DNA from: Gracilaria gracilis
Lineage: Eukaryota > Rhodophyta > Florideophyceae > Gracilariales > Gracilariaceae
Direction of reading: 5' to 3'
Length of the DNA: 64,000 bases
Assembly (NCBI GenBank): GCA_030374805.1
Contig: JARGSG010000089.1
Coordinates: 48,991-112,990, forward strand
Below are positions 20,820 to 33,190 of this stretch, one piece after another. A program made the position numbers and the translations under genes. Every line of letters begins with the position of its first letter. Within the stretch, counting starts at the first letter, position 1. A model generated the notes under the pieces. That model saw nothing but the letters and a program-made list of their open reading frames with translations. It searched no databases and was not told where the DNA came from.

Positions 20820-22987
20820 ATGGAAAGACCTACGAGGATTACTCGTGGCTCTAGTGCGCCACCTAGCCACAAGGTTTTTGCTGCGGCTTCGGCCACCCAA
20901 CCCATTCTGTATAGTCCAGAGAAGTTGCTTCGGCAACCTCGGGCCGGAATCTCAAAGGATATGGGCATTCAGCCTCCGTTGGCCCCTGAACCTATTAAGG
21001 ATTTGCCGACAACGGTTGAGGAAAATTGGCCCCAGTTGGAAGACCGAGCAATAGCTCTTTTTACCGCTACGGTTAATAATTCTATGACCTCTATGGACAT
21101 GTACGCCGTTACCTGCTTGGTAGTTGATTGAGCCGGGCACCAGCTCTCTCAGCGCATACCTAAACCGGTTGAAACGTACCTCTTAACTGGTGCCCGGGAG
21201 CATATCCACCGAGTGGTTCAAGACCTTTGGGTTTCTGAAGGAATGGCGAAGGCAAAACCCTTGGGGTGAATATGGTTACTCGCATACCACAATGGATTCC
21301 TGCTAGTTCTTCCACACCAATAAAGCCAATTCAGGCCGATAGTGCGTACCTACAAGTTTTAAGGTAAGTAAGGTAAGATCAAGAAGGCCATATAGAGATA
21401 GGCTCTTGAGACATGTACTTGCCACCCATTGGAAGTAACGTTCAAAAAAGCACCAAGACTGATGGACCTGAGGACGATTCGTCTGACTCCGAAGAGCGGC
21501 GACGAAGAAGAAACCGCAAGGGTAAAAAAAGAAGGAAGAAGAATGGAAAGAGTCGCTGCTACGACTCTGACCCCGATTCCTCGAGATCCGATACCGATAC
21601 TGGTTCATCGTCGGATGGTGACCGTAAAGGTATAAGCAAGAAGAAACCGAGCAGGTTGGCGAACTGGTCGTCAAAGAGAAACCGTAAAGGTAAGAAGAAA
21701 CGGTACAAGTCGTCTGACGTGGATTCGGACACCGATACAACCCTAGAGGTGCATCAGCCGCTGAACGATCTGTTCACCAAAGCGGTTGATTATAGGTCAT
21801 ATCAGTTGAGAAACCGATCCTCTGCTTACACCCAAGAGGTTGCGCAGAAGATCACCAAGCAATATAAGAAGCTCAGCTTCCAGATGGGTAATATTACCTT
21901 CACAGGTGATGATCCCATTGCGGTAATTGAGTTAATACAGGAGTTCAAGACTGCATATGACCATAATGGTTTTTCTGAAGGTGCTGCCATGTGGTTACTC
22001 CAGTCTTACCTTAAAGGTCAAGCGTACCACCTGCAGCAAGAAAGGCTTCGTGGAAATACCCTTGCGGTGGATGAAGAGGGAACAGAGATGATAGAGACTT
22101 ACCCAGAAGTGGTTAATTTCATGCTGGAAACTTACGCTACCGATGAGGTTATTCAAGAAGGTTACGCTGAGTTGCAGGCATATCGCCAGCGCCCTAGCCA
22201 AACCGAAATGGAATTCTCGCTGGGCCTTTGGAATCTGGCCACCCCATGCGGTAATTCCTTTACCCCTAGTAGGTTGAAGTCGCTCTTCGCCGACAATGTC
22301 GACACAGCGATTCGTTCGCAGGTACGCAACTGCCTGGCGAAGAACCGTAAGATGGAGTATAATGGGCATGCCTGTAATGCCCAGGGGCTCGACGACACCC
22401 TCCGTCACGGAAAGAAGCCGTCGCCGCCACACGACTCAAAGGACAAACCGAAACGGTCAGTACTGGAGCCAGAAGAAAGCATTAATTCAGAGGGTGATTT
22501 GCTCATCCGCGTACCAACAGGGATGGCGGTTCATCTTGTGACCGCACCGCAGGCTCAGTCACGAGCCACCTCTAATAGTAATTGGTCGTCGACAGTAACA
22601 TCAGCTTCGGTAAGGTCGCCACCAAGTGCAGCGAGCACCCAACAAACCTCAACGGGTGGTTTGCAAGCATCATATGCCACAGTACCAACCAGTCCGGTTA
22701 CCAGACCTGCCTCGATGGCAATGCGTGATCCCCAGACAGGTGGCTCGGTTTTCTGCCTCTGTTTATTGCCAGACCACCTGGCGAACAGATGTGACAAAAT
22801 ACCCCCAGGGGTGCGGGAAGATCTAATCAGTGCCAGACAGCAAAACCACCGGTACCTATATGGATCTGGATGGAGGGGACAAGCTCAACCATCACCATCG
22901 CAGGGTCATCTCGTCGAGGAAACACCAATCTTGGAGAAGAATAGTTCCGCTCAGGAGGAGCAGGAAAACACCGAACGGCTAACGTAA
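20820..22987 (+). pseudogene. Chromovirus Gag
   Basis: The first part (20820-21131, beginning MERPTRITRGSSAP) ends in TGA at 21129-21131. The main part (21413-22987, 524 aa) has a long Ser/Asp and Lys/Arg-rich stretch (residues 20-105), then a capsid-like region with the motif TFTGDDPIAVIELIQEF near residue 165, and a C-terminal zinc-knuckle remnant CLLPDHLANRC near residue 455, in which the first Cys is misplaced. Gag forms the particle and binds RNA. The break between the two parts involves a frame change plus a stop. Confidence 0.7.
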
Positions 22988-24534
22988 GGGCCACCCCTAA
23001 CCGTGAATTGGCAGGCCCGTCGATACCGGAACAAGAAACGTTAAAAGGGGAAAAAGAAGAATCATATGTACCCAATGTTGTGTGTCTGATGAGGTACAAT
23101 AACTCTTAAGTTAATTCTTCAGTAAACCTCTCAATTAGCTACAGGTTCCCGATGGGTGTGTACGTGATACCTGCGCCGGTTCGAATGTTCTGAACGCTCG
23201 CGTCATACCAGATGCGATCTTGCGGAACATTTGGCCTGCCCTGATTATCAACCCATTGGTGGACGCTAACGAGCGCCCACTGCACCTGAGAGAAATTTCG
23301 ACCACTGTGGTACAACTGGAAACCTTCATGGTGAAGCTCAATTTCTTTGTGGTGGATCCTCTAGCGACAGACTGTATCCCAGGGACTGTTGTCTACTCTG
23401 CGTCACCGTTGCCGCTCTGCGTTGGATTTGTTTGAATACAGTATCCACCATTGGCTCGTTGGACGTATACCAATGCAGCATATGTGTATTGACCAACCTA
23501 GAACGAAGCCGTGTACGCATATGCGCGCAAATTGATTTGAGCGTGCAGTACGTCAACATACGGACAGTACGGGTAATTGCGTAGTCAGGTTTACGTAAGT
23601 ACCATCTTGTTCCTTCGGAACGTTTGGCTACTAGCGCGATGTACAAGTACAATCACGTCTGTCGGGTCAGCGGTCAACTGGCTTGGCTGGGGTAGGCATA
23701 GAAGGCCTTTCTTCCTCCCGGACGGCAACCTACAGAAGAAAGACAACTTCGTGTTGGTGTGCCGGTTCTATCTAGCTGCCTCCATCTTTCATTTTCCATC
23801 AAATCCCTTCACCTCAGCTCGCACCTGATCCGGTATTCCCTCTATCAGCCAACATCCAACAATAGGGACCCACTTCATTGACAAACATTTCTAGGAAATT
23901 TTGCCAGGGTTCCGTACGGTCGCCCTCCGTCAAGGTGGTCGTACTGCAATAATGGATAATAAGCAGACCAAAAATGGTTGGCGTCAGAAGCCGAGGTCCA
24001 ATATACCCACCAAAACGGCCTCAAACAATATACGGCTCACCAAATTGGTTTCAATCATGGCTATGGCCCAAATGATAGTGAATTTCTCCTGTGCAATCCC
24101 AGGATTAGTAGCGCTAAAAAACCATCCTAGGTTGCCAGGAAGACATCTCGTCTTGATGGCAAACGGGATCATTCACAACATTTCTAATCCAACCTTCAAG
24201 GTGTACTTGAATAACGTCAACAATTAAGAGCACCACTATTGGGATTGCATTACCGGCACTACCAGGGGTCTTCACGGTCTCACCTAGTAGGCTGGGCGAA
24301 GTCGCCACCTCCAAGGAAGGGGGAGGGTTGGATGCGCCATATCTCGCATATGCGCCCCCGTTATCGACAAACACGAAAATGGAACAAAAGATCGCCGGTA
24401 CCTTTAAGGTTGGAGATCAGGAACAGACCATGGAACTGGACCCAGTGAGGAATGGGAGATAGAAAGTCCAGATCGGTGAGAAGAATCAGGCTCTCCGAGA
24501 TCGGATCCTCCCTCTCTTAGAATAGTTTGAACCC
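22988..24534 (+). pseudogene. Chromovirus protease and pol linker, heavily decayed
   Basis: The recognisable part is around 23220-23400, where VKLNFFVVDPLATDCIPGT matches the C-terminal half of retroviral-type proteases (F.V...L..D.ILGT). The active-site D-S/T-G could not be found. The rest shows many frame changes and stops, though short plus-strand pieces up to 24227 may be linker between protease and RT. Confidence 0.5.
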
Positions 24535-25982
24535 ATGTGGTCGGGCCGGCTAGGCCAAATTGAGGCTACAGAGCACCGTATTGATATCGTGCCTGGCTGG
24601 AAACCCATTTACCAGCAGGCTTACCTAGCAACTCCGAAAGCCCATGAGGTTGAGCTCAATGAGGTCCAACTAATGCTCTACGAAGGTGTCATAGAACCTA
24701 CAAATGCGGATTGGACCAGCCCTGTGGTGCTGGTCACAAAGAAGAATGATAACCGTATGCGGTTTTGAATGGAATACAGAAGACTGAATAGTAGGAACAT
24801 TAGAGATTCGTACCCAATACCTAGAATGGACGAGTGTATAGATTCGTTGGGCAACGCGAGGATCTTTAGTACGCTGAATACCAATTGTGGTTATCGGCAG
24901 GTACCTATCAGGAAAGAAGACAAGGAGAAAACTACGTTAACTTGCCACGCTGGGTTGTTCCACTTTATGCGCATGCCTTTTGGGTTGCGGAATGCCCCAG
25001 CTACCTTTCAGAGAGCGTTATATATAATCCTTTCCAAGGTGAAGTGGAGAACCGCTCGAGTATACATCGATGATGTAATCATATATATTACAGAACGGTA
25101 GAGGAACACTTCCACCATGTTAGGGAAGTCCTAAACCTTTTGATGGAATCTGGAGTAATGTTGAAGCCCCGCAAGTGCAAATCCTTCACCAAGGAGGTAT
25201 AATACCTCGGTCATATTATCAGACCTGTAAGGTTAGAAGTGATGCCGCGGAACATCCGGGCCGTGCAGGAAGCGAAGCCACCTACGCCCCAAACAGAAAT
25301 CCGATCCTTTATAGGTTTGCGCAATGTGTACCGCCGGTTTATCATGGGATTTGCCAAGATAGCGGCTGCCCTTAACAGGAAGCTGCTCAAAGACCAACCT
25401 ACAGGGTTTGAATGTCTTACCAATGAGTAGATGGATGCGTTCCAGTCGCTGAAACATGCGCTCTTGACACCTCCCATCTTGGCCCTACCCAAAGCTGGCT
25501 TACGATACATATTGGATACGGACGCTTCAGACGCCCAAACTGGGTTTTTTTTTATGCAGGAGGAATAAAATGGCGACAAACTATCTATAGGGTACTGGAT
25601 CCATGAGGGGCCCGCTGCAGAAAAGAATTACGCAACAACCGAAAAGAAGTGTCTAGCTGTGGTCTTGATCATGCTGATGCTCCGTCCCTACCTATATGGT
25701 GAGAGGTTTACGCTCCGAACTGACCATGACTCCCAGCGGTGGATACTCGGTCTCGCCGACGCATCAGGCAGACTTGCCCGATGGCGGTTACGAGCCTCAG
25801 AGTTCGAGTACGACGTACAGTACCGTCTAGGTATCAAGCATAGTTTTGCAGATGCGATGTCTCGCATTACCACAAATGGTTTGGATAAAGAGCCATTAGA
25901 GGATGATATATCATGCTTTACCATCTCTATAACCCCTGGAGGTGATGCTGATACCTTAGAAGGTTACTGGAATTTACTATAG
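24535..25982 (+). pseudogene. Chromovirus reverse transcriptase and RNase H
   Basis: RT starts near VIEPTNADWTSPVVLVTKK; TGA at 24766-24768 sits where gypsy RTs have RFC.DYR. The first catalytic Asp is replaced by Asn (STLNTNCGY instead of STLD). The YIDD box survives (VYIDDVIIY), but a one-base insertion just after it leads to TAG at 25099-25101. The next frame continues with TAA at 25200-25202 (before YLGH), TAG at 25428-25430, TAA at 25566-25568 and TAG at 25980-25982. RNase H residues Asp (DTDASD), Glu (AEKNYATTEKKCLA) and Asp (RTDHDSQ) are present. The enzyme is dead. Confidence 0.85.
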
Positions 25983-26290
25983 GAGGATGCGGGGTTTAGT
26001 AAAGCCATTGCTAGGGAAATATATGCACTTGAGGAAGCAGAGGTCATGCCGATTACCCGTGAGGAATTTTTGAGAGAGCAAACGAACGATATCTATTGCC
26101 GCTCTCTCATTGACCAAGTAGGTACGAAAGACTCAAACTTTGACCGGAATGGTTTCCTTTCGTCAGGCGAGTTCCCATCGATGGTTGCCTTCAAAAGGTG
26201 ATTCCCAAGGAACTGCGCCCTCGGGTGCTGTACCTTGCCCACTACCCGAGGCTATCAGGACACACTGGGGGTTCGAGAATGTACTAAACC

Positions 26291-27733
26291 TTGAGGCAAG
26301 GGTATTATTGGCCTCACATGGCTCATGATATCTATACCTTTGTAGGTCATTGCGAGGCATGCGTACGACCCCGTGGAGGTCTCCGCAGGCATAGGAAATA
26401 CTTGAAACTATTTCCTGCTGCAGGTCCTCTCGAATTCGTCGCAATAGACCTTCTAGGTTTACTGCCGAGAACCACAAATGGATACCATTACATCATCGTA
26501 ATCACTGACAGGTTCTCGACGCTCACGCGGGAAATACCTTTGAAGGACACGAAATCTACGGCCCTCGCGGTGGCATTCTTGAACAATTGGATCTACCCGT
26601 ATGGTGCACCGCTTCATCTACTTACCGAAAATGGTTCGAACCTAGCTTCAAAGTTCTTTGATGTTGGTTGTAATCTATGGAGTATTACGCACTACCCCAA
26701 CACTACCTATCACCCACAAACGAATGGGAAAATGGAGCGCTGTAACCGAACATTGGTATCTCGATTACGCAACTATACGGAAGAACACCAAACTGGTTGG
26801 GACGAGCTCGTGCAGCCCTTGTCGTATGCATATAACCTTCACGTTCATCGAGCGACGCAAACTAAGCCGTTCGATTCGATACTGTCAAGAAACCCACCAG
26901 GTATTGTTGTTGAACGAGACCCACTAGGACCAGGAGCCCCTGGCTCGCCCACACCGTCACAGGTCAAACTCAATACCCTTTTGAGGTTAAGGCATGCTCT
27001 CAAATATGCTGAGAGCAAGCTCGCAGCATCCCAGAAGCGGTACAAGGAGGACTACGACCTAAAGATAACCCAAGTAGTAACGGCCACGCCGGGTCAATAT
27101 GTCTTTATTGACCACCCTCCGAAAGAAGCTAAACAACAACCGGGTGACGAAGCCGATGATGAAGCTATTGATAGAGATATAAACTCCAAGCTTTTTCTGA
27201 AATCATCGGGACCTTTCAAGGTAGTTCGGTCGATCGATCACATGGTAACGGTGAACCAAGATGGTGGAGAGAATTCGATCTCCATAGACCGAATCACCGT
27301 CGCACCTCGAACGGTTCAAACCAGGAAGGAACGTAGAGAATCCGCGCTTGACCCACAAGCAGTTGCTCTGAGAACTCAGCCCAGGGAAAGCAATATACCC
27401 TTTGAGGTTAATGATGACGCACAGGGTGAAGACCCATACTACGTACCACCCGCGGGGATTACAATTACTCTTTCATGGGAAAGAGCAGCCCCTAATGGTA
27501 CCGATGCTCATCTAAACCAAAGTGGTGACCCGATACCATCTCAGGTCTCTAATGAGTTCCCAGTGGAACGCCTTGTACCTCAAGGCCGTACCCAAGAAGG
27601 CCTGAAGTACACAGTACACTGGTATGGCTGGGAGGCCGACGGTGATACTACCGAGCCGCCCTCAGCCATACCACACCACTTCAGGGTAAACTACTGGAAA
27701 CGAAAGGGAGAGGACATGCCGAATGATGGGTAA
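26291..27733 (+). CDS. Chromovirus integrase with chromodomain-like tail
   Basis: The 480-aa open frame is the longest intact pol piece. The HHCC zinc region begins upstream (LAHYPRLSGHTG), is split by TAA near 26282, and ends here with GHCEAC. The core has Asp in FVAIDLLGLL. The second catalytic Asp appears as Glu (LLTENGSN, where the element at the right edge has LLTDNGTQ). The Glu in NGKMERCNRT is kept. The C-terminal part has GPFKVVRS and a chromodomain-like end (VHWYGWEADGDTTEP then FRVNYWKRK). In chromoviruses this tail targets integration to marked chromatin. Because of the Asp-to-Glu change and the upstream stop I expect no activity. Confidence 0.8.
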   Translation: MRQGYYWPHMAHDIYTFVGHCEACVRPRGGLRRHRKYLKLFPAAGPLEFVAIDLLGLLPRTTNGYHYIIVITDRFSTLTREIPLKDTKSTALAVAFLNNWIYPYGAPLHLLTENGSNLASKFFDVGCNLWSITHYPNTTYHPQTNGKMERCNRTLVSRLRNYTEEHQTGWDELVQPLSYAYNLHVHRATQTKPFDSILSRNPPGIVVERDPLGPGAPGSPTPSQVKLNTLLRLRHALKYAESKLAASQKRYKEDYDLKITQVVTATPGQYVFIDHPPKEAKQQPGDEADDEAIDRDINSKLFLKSSGPFKVVRSIDHMVTVNQDGGENSISIDRITVAPRTVQTRKERRESALDPQAVALRTQPRESNIPFEVNDDAQGEDPYYVPPAGITITLSWERAAPNGTDAHLNQSGDPIPSQVSNEFPVERLVPQGRTQEGLKYTVHWYGWEADGDTTEPPSAIPHHFRVNYWKRKGEDMPNDG

Positions 27734-28690
27734 ACCTTATAGGTGATGCAATCCCCTAAGGAAGGGGGAAACGCATCGTAATCACGAAGACCAAAGTAAT
27801 TAGTGAACGCTTACCAGGAAGGTATTACAAGAAAGAAGCACCCACGAGGGGTACGTAGAAGGAACGGATAGCGCCGAAGTTGTACGCGACGTTGTACGCG
27901 ACGTTGTACACGCACCATGCACGCGCTCGACACGCGCGGGAAGGTGCACGTCGCACACGCGCAAACCCGGACGGTGGATACATTCAAAAATTTGTTCCTT
28001 TTAACTGTCGAGGTCTACGCGTGCTGCTCGTGGCGCGCCGTGCGGAGTAACAGTTTCGGTTTACACTATTGTGGGTTGGGAACGTGCAACGGCAAAGCCA
28101 AAAAATCTAAGTATTTTGACCGTCCCGCGCTCCCGAATCGGCCATTCTTAGCGTCTGAAACCGCTTTGTTCTAGAGATATAGACCAAATAGGTTTTCTGC
28201 GTTTTCACTACCATATTGAGAGGTAATTTCCCGGTCGAATTTTTTGATTCGCCTTGCAAGTAACCTCCAGAGTGAGGCACCGCACGTGCGCCCATGCATA
28301 ATGAGAGGACATGCAGAACCATCTTGGTACATAGCTGGCCATTCGGGCAAGCGCGTGGCACAACATCTGACCTCATGGAAAAGCGAAACCGCTCGCTGAA
28401 CCGCACTGAAGCGAAGCGGCGTACCAAAATGGTGAATAGTTACTACGAGCACCAAAATGGCTCAGGATGGAACTAGTTTACCTATAAGGCATTAAACTTC
28501 ACCTATTGCGGTACGGTGGTGTAAGGAATGGGGAGCTGTTTTCGCGCTTCCCCTTTCGCTGCGCAATGCACCTCTATGGTAACTGGAGCCTAACATAGAA
28601 ACGCATAACTTTTAGCTTTACTCGGATAGTAACTCCAGCAGGGATGCAGAAGCAACGTGGCTCAAGCACAGGCCCAAGTGGGGACAGGAA
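27734..28690. other. Spacer between pol and the antisense gene
   Basis: No gene recognised. It contains a short tandem repeat, GTTGTACGCGAC, about 2.7 copies at 27879-27910, followed by CpG-rich, ACGCG-rich sequence. Confidence 0.5.
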
Positions 28691-31210
28691 TCAACCAGAT
28701 GGGTGAGTAGCAAAGTGAGGCCCTGAGGAGCCTCCAACTGAAGATATCCGACCCGGAGTGGTGTTTTGATGGGCTCCCGGCCAAGGCTGGAATAGAGGAG
28801 CCTGGCCTGGAGCCTGGCTGGGTGCGCTACCGTGACCCACGGGGGTACTAGTAGGCACGCTGACGCCTGGAATTACTTCACGACCCATCGGAGGTGGCGC
28901 GGTTACCTGCGCAACCGACGGAGGTACCGACGTTCCGGTGTAAAGACGAGCCTGCGGAACGGCTAGAAGGCCAGGGTTCAGGCTAGAACCAAAAAGGGGA
29001 TCCTTCAAACGTTTTATAGGCGTCGGGCCTATAGCCGTCTCTAGACCGGCCACCTGGTTGGTAGCCATCTGGTAGAGCTCGACCTCGAATCGGTTTCGGA
29101 ACTCACCAATTTGGGAGAATTATCGCACGTACTGTGCATGAAGAGGTAGGGTGCTTTCCAGGAGGGTAAGCGCTTCGACCACAGAGGTAGGACCCACCCG
29201 CTGGAATTTCACCACGCAGGCTCGGAGGACCCAAGCCATTAAACCTGAAATGGCCTGGGAGTCCATCTGAGATGGAAGAGGCGCGGCAGCCGCAGCCATG
29301 ACATCCCCGAGGATAGCCCGCGGTGGCCCATCAACCCTTGTGGTACTGGGGGGAAGAGGAGAGACACCAGTATGGTCAGGCGTGTTTCGTCCCTCCGGAG
29401 CGGGGATAGGCGCTGAAGTGACCACAGGTGTAGCGACTGGCGATTACACCACGGTTGGAAGTGGTTCGGGACTCTCTGGAGGTCTCTGGTCGGTCGGTGG
29501 CCCGGGGTACCCTTGCTCCGCGCGGGACACAACCTTCCAGGACACCGGATCGAAAAATTTCCACCCTTGCTTGACGCCCCACGGAAAGCTCTCCACTTGG
29601 GTAAGCAAATACTCCAGTTGCTCAACTGAGTTGTCGGTACCTTTCATAATGGTTCCCAGTCCGAACTGCTGGATGTTGCAAATGAACCTCGGGGGAATGA
29701 AGAACATGCGACTAGGAGGTTGCATACAGTCACGGTAAATATCGGCTTCGCAAGAATGGCAATGCTGGCCAATACCGTCAAGGGCAGCCTGTAGAGCCAG
29801 GACGGCCACCAGCACGGCCCACTCCGCGAGGCCAATCGACCAAATGAGGTAGTACCCATCGTGGTTACGAGTGATATAGCTCCCGAAGTAGGCCAATGCT
29901 GGTGGAGTTGGGACGCGAAACGACATCTGCACCTCATAGACATTCGACCATTTGGGTCGAGTCCCTTACCAAGAGTTCCGTCCCTTATTAGGTTGAGAAA
30001 ATAATTCCACGTTTTGAAACCCGTGCATGACGCGGTTAAAGCACGACTGGGTGCGGATGTGAGCCTCCATGGCGGCATTTACACCCCACCTACGACGGTT
30101 AGTCCAATGTATGGTATCGTAGGGCCTGTCGAAGCACAATAAATGTGGAGAAGCCGCAAGGTACTGCTGCGGGAGGGAATCATATTGAAAAATCACAACC
30201 AGACGTCAGTAATAGTGGAGCTGTGGTTCAATACGGACGTACGGCGGGTCGCTAGGATACAGAGAGGGAATGGACTATTTCACTGGTGTGTGCCGTAGGC
30301 GACTTTCGTAGCACTCAACCCGACCCTGACGAGGCTGAGACTCCGTATCCCGACGGTGAAGCGTCTGGGAGACTGAGCGGAGACGCTTACAATCCCAACG
30401 AAACAAACACAAGTAAGTATCCAGAGTCGGAAGTCGCAAGACGCCGGGAAGCGAGGTTTTTCACGGCGCCACTGGCTAGTACCGGCGGTACAGCGTCGCT
30501 TTCGAAACCACTTTTGGATTGATCCCGAAGGTACCATGTCGGGAAACATTCCAATCGGCCGTGGTAAACGGTTCCAAACCATAATAGGAAATCCCACGAG
30601 GAATCTCGGGCTCCGGACCATACGGATCCTGGATCCCTTTATGAATATCTTGAGATTGGTGCAAAGAACACTGAACCAGCTGGCTCCGAGAACCTGTTTG
30701 GATTTGGGTATGATACAATGCAGCACTGCGCGAACCAGACTTTGTAATACTGCTTCCACGACCGCGCGAAAAACCGGCGCCCGACATTTTGTGATGATTA
30801 CCGCGAGGGAGTGGTATAGACGCTGGGCACTCAACCGCAGCGGTGAACCGAATTGGGTTTTTATCCACAATGGGTGAGTCGCCACAGCTGATGCTCAAAA
30901 CCTCCACCCGTTCGGGGCTCCATGCTCGTTCAAACATTAAGGTATCGGCATTGGTCGCCGAGGGCGCGCCGTCCCTTGTGGTTACCTCTTCTAATTGAGA
31001 AACATGGGGAACCCACAATTGTCGCGTATCACTACGATTGTGAACCCGTACGCTAGTACCAGGGCTACTCACGTGGTTTAGGTAAGGATGGGGGGTCACC
31101 ATGAATGGATTAAACCTTGTCGGTCGGGCAGGAATCCATGAAGGCCCGCGCCACCACAAACCAACCGCAGAGGGGTACAAATGCAACCGGGAGGAGTGAT
31201 GGTAAAACAA
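28691..31210 (-). pseudogene. Antisense ORF of the chromovirus (first copy), interrupted by stops
   Basis: One minus-strand frame can be followed from 31210 to 28691, antisense to gag-pol. Stops interrupt it at 30476-30478, at about four places between there and 30196, near 29963, at 29444-29446 and near 29118. The part from about 30230 to 28700 is homologous to the product of 60506-62526: shared motifs include PYDTIHWTNRRRWGVN (against PYDKLYWLDRQRWGSN), PTPPALAY (against PTPFVLAY) and LAEWAVLVAVLALQAALDGI (against YAEWAVFAFMAFLQAAHEGI). The C-terminal third is Pro/Gly-rich. The N-terminal 240 residues have no clear counterpart. The protein family is not recognised. No ATG is seen at the N-terminal end. 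Confidence 0.6.
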
Positions 31211-31646
31211 CCTCGAAGGGACGGAGACAGAATCTCAAAGGAACAGGGATACAAGCCACAACCAAGGGGGTTCCAAAATCCTTCACGGTACAGCCCGCAC
31301 AAAAGTTCCAAGGCGCACCGCATACTTCAATGGGTGTGCTGACGCAGGAAAGGCGTTCAAAGCCCTGAATCCGTAACGTTGTACGCAACCGCGTGCTGAT
31401 GGTCGAACCTTGATATTACACAACGGGAGCGCGTCGCGCTCAAAACCACAAATGGGAATGGGGAAGAGGCTGTCGGTGGTGACCCAGATTGTGAACAGGT
31501 ACGCTCTGTATCATAGAAGCGAGCGCAATTCACCGCGCGAAATAGAACAAGGGCTGCGCTGTTGACCAAATTGGTACGACGATGCCAGCAACTTGGTGAG
31601 AGGATCTAGGAACCACGAGGGCGTGGCTCAGAGTAGGAACGGGGTC

Positions 31647-32154
31647 TGTAGTACAATGAGACTTCAGTTAGTTGGTGCCACGTGGGCCTACTTGTGCGCC
31701 TTGCTGACTGCACTTCACCCCATTGGTATTCTCTACCTTATAATTTATAATTTATCATTTATCATTTAGTTTAACTTAACATTACTGGGCCATGACAGTA
31801 GGTCATGAACGCAGCCGATGACGTCATGCCCGCATGGTATATCGGCCTCGGTGCACCTTGTATATATTGTGGTGCACCTCGCCTTCCCCCTTGCGTATTG
31901 TAAAGTCAGGCACCATTAGGGCAGTAACTATGCCATCTTGGTCACATGCTACTCTACTCTTATTCAGGTTTTACCGCCCGTCGACGTCTACTACCATACA
32001 CCTACACGGTATAGACTAGGTGCCCCCTCGTTGTCCCCTGCGGGTTTCAGGTGCCTTACTACCATATTGGTTGTGTGTTTTTCCCCTTAAGGTTGAGCCC
32101 TCGCGCGCTCCCTCTACCAGGCGGACCCCACACCTCATCGGTATTTGTTTGACA
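31647..32154 (+). repeat. Chromovirus 3' LTR
   Basis: Direct repeat of 20177 onward. It begins TGTAGTACAATG after a purine-rich GTAGGAACGGGG and ends TTTGACA before the CGACG duplication. The TGACGTCA palindrome (31819-31826) and TATATAT are conserved. Confidence 0.8.
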
Positions 32155-33190
32155 CGACGGGAGTGGCGGGTCCGTTCTTCCAGTCAGAATGCGCGTCCTT
32201 GGACGATCTGACAACATCCAGAACAAAACAACCGTCTAATGAGATCAATCAACTGCCAATGAGATGGAACTTCGAGTAAACTTCCAAGCGGAGACAAAAA
32301 CCAAATAATCAACCTCGAAACGAAACAATCATCCTTGAATTCTGCGACAAAATTTAGATACTTTCAGGTCGACAGAAAACTGGTGGGGTAACGCCTTTTG
32401 CGGCAAAAGCACAAACACAGAAAAACGTTTGAAATCTCCTTCCTGCATTCTCCAGAGCAAATCGAGCACTTTGGGAAGGAAAAATCTAAGCCGAAAGTAA
32501 GTCCAAGGTCAAACCGTCACCACAAGCGAGTGAGTGTTGAGGTTTTAGACATAGTGGGTAGAGATGTACGTGTTTATACAGTAAAAAGGCAGGTTTACAA
32601 AAGAGAGCAGCCCGATGACGAGCAGGTGTCGAAAATGGGCGAGTGAGAAAAGTAAAAAAATCAAGCTACAGAGAGTGGCAGAAAGAAAGAACAGAATAGA
32701 AAAAAACCTATAAAGCAAAGAATTGATTACAAGAGATCTGAACAGAACACCAAAATATTCGTTATATTCTAAATGTCACAAAAGTTGGTAACTATACGTC
32801 AACCAAATCATTTGCACTATGCTAGAAGGAGAACAGTTTGCCAAGAAGTAGTAACTAGAGCCAAAAGCTATTCCTTCGCAAGTGGCCATTTTTTTGGGAA
32901 CGCGCTGCTAGACCAACTTATTACTGAGCTTGGTGCACCACTGACAGTGAGAGCGCCAGGCTAAATAATCTATAAAATACCTAAGTAAATACAGCAATGC
33001 TAAATGCTTTGCCTTCGGCACATGTGTACAGTATGTGCTACTCTTGTGCTAGTCACACTTCCCAAGTGGCTCCTTGGGCCGTGCATCCCACGTGTACATT
33101 TGTGGAAATGACCTTAGCAGGGCGACACTATAATAGCGGTGTAGTCTATATATACTTTAGGAATGCATCATGCGAAAAATAACTTAGTCC
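32155..33190 (+). mobile_element. 3' end of a second retroelement family
   Basis: From about 32506 to 33110 this sequence is recognisably similar to 51527-52135, which follows the RNase H of the element at 48.8-52.1 kb. Shared blocks include the coding tail SNRHHKR (SNRHNKR in the other copy), GGTAACTATACGT, GAGCTTGG.GCA and CTAAGTAAATACAGCAATGCT. It is therefore a 3' remnant of the same family. The chromovirus 3' LTR abuts it. Confidence 0.6.

Larger units (their letters stand above)
20177..32154 (+). mobile_element. Ty3/gypsy chromovirus, about 12 kb, with an antisense gene
   Basis: Diverged LTRs (20177 to about 20670, and 31647-32154) start TGTAGTACAATG, and the 3' copy ends TTTGACA. CGACG duplications flank the element. 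Gag, protease, RT, RNase H, integrase and a chromodomain-like tail follow in gypsy order on the plus strand to 27733. A further 3.9 kb then precede the 3' LTR, filled largely by a long minus-strand reading frame. The LTRs differ much more than those of the copia element and pol is full of stops, so the insertion is old. At 12 kb it is large for a chromovirus, and the extra length comes mostly from the antisense region. Confidence 0.85.

Noticed and set aside
30536-30877. Plus-strand 113-codon frame inside the antisense region of the 12-kb chromovirus.
   Set aside because: No homology to the other chromovirus or to any pol domain; it is the complement of the minus-strand reading frame.
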